A stretch of 64,000 nucleotides of DNA from Dyadobacter flavalbus (GTDB lineage Bacteria; Bacteroidota; Bacteroidia; Cytophagales; Spirosomataceae). The notes beneath the pieces are model-generated. The model saw nothing but the letters and a program-made list of their open reading frames with translations. It was not told the origin of the DNA and searched no databases. Below, piece after piece: positions 59,926 through 64,000 of the stretch (the first letter of the stretch is position 1; the number at the start of each line of letters is the position of its first letter). The stretch spans positions 62,001 through 126,000 of the forward strand of contig NZ_VBSN01000013.1 of NCBI RefSeq assembly GCF_006149045.1. Direction: 5' to 3'. Made by a program: the position numbers and the translations under genes.

Positions 59926-59995
59926 TTGAATTTTCCTTTTTTACGACTAAAAGGCAATTGCTAAAAGCCGAAAGCTATTCGCTAAAAGCTAAAAA

Positions 59996-60724
59996 TCATA
60001 ACTTGGGCTTGCGTTTGGGGAAAAATACAAGTCCGATCTGGAAAAAAACCTGGTTCAGTTTCAAGGACGGCAAATCGCTTACTGTTACACTTTCCGATTT
60101 CCATTTTCTTTTTCCCAGAAGCGGCTGCTGATACGTCAATTTACTGCTTAAAAATACCTTTTCATTGATTTTAGGTAAAAAATTCATCTTGAAATCCGCA
60201 CCGACTCCGGCATGCAGATTGATGTTGGCATTCAGTAACCTTACCGGCTTGTAAGCGGACGGATTCTGAAGTAAATGTCCAAAGGCAACCTGACCGTCGT
60301 TCTTGATACTCAGCCGGTAAAGCATCACATCAGCTCCGAAAGGAATGGTCAGGTTCCAGCGCGCGTTGTTTATCAGTTTGGGTCCGCCGGACGTTCCGAT
60401 TCCGATGCCCGCAAGATCTGCTTTCATGCCGTTTTTTCCGGTTGTATAATTGGTGCTGTTCATGGCTATGATGCGGCCTTCTGAAAACCAGCGCGGCGAT
60501 TCCTGCCGCCTTGTAAGCACCACGGAACCCATAAAAGCAGTAAAAGGCTTGATATTCATTTTGGCAAGCTCGTTTCTTATGGCTTTGTTTGCAGGAAGCA
60601 TTCCCAGCTCGGCGTAAATACCGAAACCGCTATCAAAAATACGCAGTGTAGAATCTGTTTGCGCCTGAACGGATGTAAAAGTGGCTGTCATGAGAATTAA
60701 GTTCAGAAGTATTCTGTTTTTCAT
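59996..60724 (-). CDS. Outer-membrane protein, hypothetical
   Basis: 242 residues from ATG 60724 (frame open to 60823). Signal peptide MKNRILLNLILMTATFTSVQ ending AQ. Amphipathic beta strands throughout (STLRIFDSGFGIYAELGML, FTAFMGSVVLTRRQESPRWF, NLTIPFGADVMLYRLSI, NLHAGVGADFKMNFL, KVFLSSKLTYQQPLLGK) ending VFFPKRKPKL; probably a barrel, family not recognised. It lies between nuoA and nuoB in the opposite direction. Confidence 0.7.
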   Translation of the reverse strand: MKNRILLNLILMTATFTSVQAQTDSTLRIFDSGFGIYAELGMLPANKAIRNELAKMNIKPFTAFMGSVVLTRRQESPRWFSEGRIIAMNSTNYTTGKNGMKADLAGIGIGTSGGPKLINNARWNLTIPFGADVMLYRLSIKNDGQVAFGHLLQNPSAYKPVRLLNANINLHAGVGADFKMNFLPKINEKVFLSSKLTYQQPLLGKRKWKSESVTVSDLPSLKLNQVFFQIGLVFFPKRKPKL

Positions 60725-60860
60725 ATAATGGAATAACTGAATTGTCTTGTGCATGAATACCGGAAACATATTACAGCTAATTATGGTTACTTTTATGTTC
60801 AATGGCAATTGCACTTGCTGCAATATTCATTTCATTGAAAATTTTCAAAGATAAATACGA

Positions 60861-61394
60861 ATGATGAGTGATAAAACAAAAACTGGCGACGGCGGCATTA
60901 TTCTGACCAATGCCGAAGACCTGATGAACTGGGCGAGGTTATCGTCCTTATGGCCGATGGGGTTCGGAATTGCCTGCTGTGCAATAGAAATGATGGCGGC
61001 TTATGCCTCTAATTATGATCTGGAACGTTTCGGAATTTTGCCGCGTCCTTCTCCGAGACAGTCTGATGTCATGATTGTTGCCGGAACGGTGACTTTCCGG
61101 ATGGCCGACCGTATCCGCAGGCTTTACGAACAAATGCCCGAACCGCGTTACGTCATTTCGATGGGAAGCTGCTCCAACTGCGGCGGTCCGTACTGGGAAC
61201 ACGGCTATCATGTCGTAAAAGGCGTTGACAGGATCATACCTGTGGATGTATACGTTCCGGGCTGCCCGCCGCGCCCGGAAGCACTGATCGGCGGTTTTAT
61301 GAAACTGCAGGAAAAAATAAGAGGCGAACATCCCATTGCACCGGAACTGTTTCTGGAAATGGAATCCGAAAACGCAGCGTTGACCCCAGCATAA
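60861..61394 (+). CDS. nuoB: NADH-quinone oxidoreductase subunit B
   Basis: 177 residues. Iron-sulfur N2 cluster ligands: the CC pair in [20 protein letters not shown], Cys in [16 protein letters not shown] and Cys in [18 protein letters not shown]. Peripheral-arm subunit that passes electrons to quinone. Ten bases ahead of nuoC. A second Met one codon in is an alternative start. Confidence 0.97.
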   Translation: MMSDKTKTGDGGIILTNAEDLMNWARLSSLWPMGFGIACCAIEMMAAYASNYDLERFGILPRPSPRQSDVMIVAGTVTFRMADRIRRLYEQMPEPRYVISMGSCSNCGGPYWEHGYHVVKGVDRIIPVDVYVPGCPPRPEALIGGFMKLQEKIRGEHPIAPELFLEMESENAALTPA

Positions 61395-61404
61395 ACCCAA
61401 AATC

Positions 61405-61947
61405 ATGACTTTTCAGGAAATTACCGCTTTGATCGCAGCCCGTTTCAGTGAATCCAGACTGGATGCCGATACCAAAGGCATGCAGCCCATTCTGATCGTT
61501 CCGGTGGAAGATGTCGCCGAAATCTGCCGTTTTCTGCATGAAGACGAACAATTATATTTTGACTTTCTGGAATGCATAACCGCCATGGATAACGGGCCGG
61601 GAACGGCAACAATGGAAGTGATTTACAACATGACATCCATTCCATACGGTCATAATCTGGCGATCAAAACGGTTTTTCCAAGAAATACAGCCGATCAAAC
61701 GTTGCCTTCCGTCCCTTCTGTAAGCCATATATGGCGCACTGCCGACTGGCACGAAAGAGAAGCTTTTGACCTCATGGGCATACATTTTGAAGGACATCCC
61801 GATCTTCGGCGTATTTTGCTGCCGGAAGACTGGGATGGCCATCCGCTCAGAAAGGATTACATTGTTCAGGAACGTTATCACGGCATATATGTGCGCTATG
61901 AAGACGGCAATTCGGAACAGCTTCCCGAAAATGAAGACAGGGCATAA
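61405..61947 (+). CDS. nuoC: NADH-quinone oxidoreductase subunit C
   Basis: 180 residues of the 30-kDa subunit type: YFDFLECITAMDNGPGTATM, VIYNMTSIPYGHNLAIKTVF, and the signature WRTADWHEREAFDLMGIHFE, GHPDLRRILLPEDWDGHPLR KDY. Not fused to nuoD. What follows 120 bases on is a secreted protein, not nuoD, so the operon is interrupted here. Confidence 0.96.
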   Translation: MTFQEITALIAARFSESRLDADTKGMQPILIVPVEDVAEICRFLHEDEQLYFDFLECITAMDNGPGTATMEVIYNMTSIPYGHNLAIKTVFPRNTADQTLPSVPSVSHIWRTADWHEREAFDLMGIHFEGHPDLRRILLPEDWDGHPLRKDYIVQERYHGIYVRYEDGNSEQLPENEDRA

Positions 61948-62067
61948 CCAATCAAAAACATATAGCCGGACGAATATTTGCAAATTATGAATGGAATAAA
62001 AATAACAAATTTGGCAGCACGAAAAAGCCTCACTATTTTTCGTTATCAATTCCTAACAAATACGTTC

Positions 62068-63747
62068 ATGCGCTTCATCGTTCTCACTTTTATATTATCA
62101 GGCTTTTTGTCCGTTTCATTTGCAGCTACCGACTCGCTGATCATCACAGGAAAAATTCTGAATCTGAACGGCCGGCTTTACCGTCAGGCTCCTTCCATTA
62201 CATTTTCCAGAAACAACATTTTACAGCCGCAATCCGAGCTCAGCAAACAGGCGCCGCTCGAGGCAGACGGCAGTTTCAGGGTTTCTCTGCCGATCCTTTT
62301 TCCGCAGGAAGAATTTTACCTGGATTACGGCGGAAAGGCATTTACTACATTTCTCGGCTCAGCGGGAACCGTTGAAATCGTTTTTAACGGAGATTCATTG
62401 CGAAACGCAAAAAAACTGTTCTACTTCTCAGGCGTAAATGCGGATGCAAACAATCAGTACGCAACATTCCTGACCGAAGAAACCCGGCTTCTGAATTCCA
62501 ACAAACACCTTGGAACTGACTTTTTCAAATCGTTCTGGGAAAGAAGTCCGGAAGATGCGAAGCGTCTGGCACAGAGCCGTGCACAGCTCCGTTTGTCTGC
62601 AGTCCGGTCTGCCACGCAAAATACAGTGGCTTCGCCTGCATTGTATCAATGGGCAAAATCCATTTCGGATGAGGAACAATTACAGGTTCTGTACGAATAT
62701 GCACTAAGCAATCAGGTGCAGGTTCCGAAAGAACTGCTGGACAGTCTGCAACGGCTTTCCAGTCCGCCGCTTACGGCGCAGCGCGTCATCTGGGCAAACC
62801 GTTTCGGCAATTATGCCGATCTTCTGGTGGAAGAAAAGAAATACACCAATCCGTCGCGTACCAACACGCTTCCGGTAAGATTGATGTCTTCCCTGATCCG
62901 GAACAATGCAACCAATCTGACCCCGGAAGAAAGACAGCGTCTGGATGCCATAACCGGCAGCGGTCTGAGAGACAAAGGCGAGCTTGATTTTATGAACAAA
63001 ATTTTTGCACGTAACGAAATGGTCCTGAACCTCCTTTTCAATTATGAAAGGGAAAACAAACTATACAGCGAGCTTTTCGACAGCACCGCAACTGAATTCC
63101 TGAGAGTGCGTTATCTTGCAAAAAACCTTTACAAATTTTCCTACAAACAACAGCTTCTTCTAAGCAAATACATCCAGTCGAATATCGGCATTCCGCAGTT
63201 CAGGCAGTCGCTGGACGAAATCGTAAACCTGGAAGTCAAAGACAGCGCCAGCATCAGAACGGCAGTTGAATTCAAGAATGTGACGGCTGAACCCGTTGAA
63301 GTTCTGCCCGGCTACTTTTTTACTGCTTCCAATGACAACGGCACTTCCTGGCTGAACCGTATAACGGACCGTTACAAGGGAAAAACCATTTACATTACAA
63401 AATGGAACCTGGACGATTCCCGGAGCAGAGAAGAACTGGACTATATTCCGGCATTACAGGCCAATGTACCCGATGATGTGGTCTTTATTTATCTCCATCT
63501 GCCCGGTGAAGAAACTATTTCACAGGAAGCAAGGCTCAGGCAATATGTTGTACGTCACCAGCTGAAAGGCGTACACCTGTTCCTCGACAGCAACCAGATG
63601 ATGGATCTTCTTTTCAGGCTTAATCCGCTGGATGCTGCCACGTTTGCAGTGATGCGGCCGAACGGCAAATTCGCCCAGAAGAAAGCGCCGGCTCCTAGTT
63701 CGCTTGAAAAAGCGGCGCAGGCGATTCTGGAAGCAGATAAAAAATAA
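62068..63747 (+). CDS. Secreted TlpA-like protein without CxxC
   Basis: 559 residues from ATG 62068; an upstream ATG at 61978 would add 30 residues before the signal peptide (MRFIVLTFILSGFLSVSF ending AA). An N-terminal beta-rich DUF4369-like domain (25-130: LIITGKILNLNGRLYRQAPS), a long helical middle, and a C-terminal thioredoxin-like fold (about 415-555: YKGKTIYITKWNLDDSRSRE, DDVVFIYLHLPGEETISQEA, VHLFLDSNQMMDLLFRLNPL). The redox CxxC is replaced (WNLDDSR), so it is probably not a thiol oxidoreductase. It stands where nuoD is usually found. Confidence 0.75.
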   Translation: MRFIVLTFILSGFLSVSFAATDSLIITGKILNLNGRLYRQAPSITFSRNNILQPQSELSKQAPLEADGSFRVSLPILFPQEEFYLDYGGKAFTTFLGSAGTVEIVFNGDSLRNAKKLFYFSGVNADANNQYATFLTEETRLLNSNKHLGTDFFKSFWERSPEDAKRLAQSRAQLRLSAVRSATQNTVASPALYQWAKSISDEEQLQVLYEYALSNQVQVPKELLDSLQRLSSPPLTAQRVIWANRFGNYADLLVEEKKYTNPSRTNTLPVRLMSSLIRNNATNLTPEERQRLDAITGSGLRDKGELDFMNKIFARNEMVLNLLFNYERENKLYSELFDSTATEFLRVRYLAKNLYKFSYKQQLLLSKYIQSNIGIPQFRQSLDEIVNLEVKDSASIRTAVEFKNVTAEPVEVLPGYFFTASNDNGTSWLNRITDRYKGKTIYITKWNLDDSRSREELDYIPALQANVPDDVVFIYLHLPGEETISQEARLRQYVVRHQLKGVHLFLDSNQMMDLLFRLNPLDAATFAVMRPNGKFAQKKAPAPSSLEKAAQAILEADKK

Positions 63748-63852
63748 ATTTACTCCATTCAAATACCGGTTTTTAAATCCATTTGCTGGATTTCAATATA
63801 TCTGTCGTTGGTACGTTTACGTTAAATCTGTTGATTTGGAATAAAATTGTAC

Positions 63853-64000
63853 ATGTATAGATATTTCCTGCTGTTTTTACTGTTTTCCACGCTGGCGTCG
63901 GCTCAAAACCCGGACAGCCTGGAAATATACAGCAGAGACAGTACGCGCTATACAAACCTGAAAACACGTATGTCGAAAACCAAATTTTCGCGTGCCGTTT
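63853..64000 (+). CDS. Secreted protein, 5' part only
   Basis: ATG at 63853; 49 codons are visible before the window ends. Signal peptide MYRYFLLFLLFSTLASAQ, then NPDSLEIYSRDSTRYTNLKT RMSKTKFSRAV. Too little to identify; a surface-antigen/barrel protein is possible given such N-terminal heads but not supported. Confidence 0.6.
   Translation, partial: MYRYFLLFLLFSTLASAQNPDSLEIYSRDSTRYTNLKTRMSKTKFSRAV

Noticed and set aside
59731..59964. 77-codon frame downstream of nuoA resembling a membrane protein
   Set aside because: It is the translation of the T-rich 93-base tandem repeat; repeat units differ by one base in period, so the frame is not preserved.

Overview
The window looks like a chromosome segment of a Bacteroidota bacterium, most likely order Cytophagales (Dyadobacter/Spirosoma-like). 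The basis is a SusC/SusD pair with an N-terminal STN domain, a FecI-type sigma factor and FecR regulator, 7TMR-DISM kinases, an araDAB locus with a degenerate-Nudix (AraR-type) regulator, a DUF2851 protein, short-form AMP nucleosidase, few Shine-Dalgarno sites, and promoters of the TTTG / TAnnTTTG type. No tRNA, rRNA, CRISPR array, phage or transposase was recognised. The genus is inference.

Layout. 1-2300: partial M28 peptidase, MerR regulator, SRPBCC protein and two tiny membrane proteins. 2323-9817: a signalling island made of a lone receiver facing a tightly overlapping operon of a ThiF/nitroreductase fusion, a GNAT/LuxI-like synthase candidate, a 7TM sensor kinase, a receiver-kinase hybrid and a second lone receiver. 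10127-15530: two small proteins, L-arabinose catabolism (araD, araA, araB) and its probable regulator. 15962-33492: mostly housekeeping or solitary genes (endonuclease/phosphatase-fold protein, MtgA, CCA-adding enzyme, truncated globin, AMP nucleosidase, YceI with MarR, Maf, GH13, SMP-30, GtrA, thiolase, MFS transporter, an Asp-rich protein).

33813-43070: eight consecutive plus-strand genes, all with export signals: CBM9-like protein, lactonase-fold propeller, SelA-like PLP enzyme with a Tat-like signal, amidohydrolase, PQQ-type dehydrogenase-cytochrome c, cytochrome c, second PQQ-type dehydrogenase, and a RidA protein with a Tat-like signal. Read together they suggest an oxidative, deaminating pathway carried out in the periplasm. 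A nested repeat array lies in the middle. 43403-43816: a 28-codon Cys-Gly-Cys peptide ORF inside a foldable RNA, followed by an 82-residue unknown protein and a terminator. 44636-56247: ECF sigma, FecR, SusC, SusD, a second copy of the amidohydrolase, an RraA-like protein and a bile-acid/sodium-symporter-family transporter, probably the uptake arm for a related substrate.

56332-64000: GNAT, MoeB/ThiF-rhodanese and nitrilase genes, then nuoA, nuoB and nuoC. An oppositely oriented outer-membrane gene and a 93-bp tandem repeat sit between nuoA and nuoB, and a secreted TlpA-like protein, not nuoD, follows nuoC. The last gene runs off the window.
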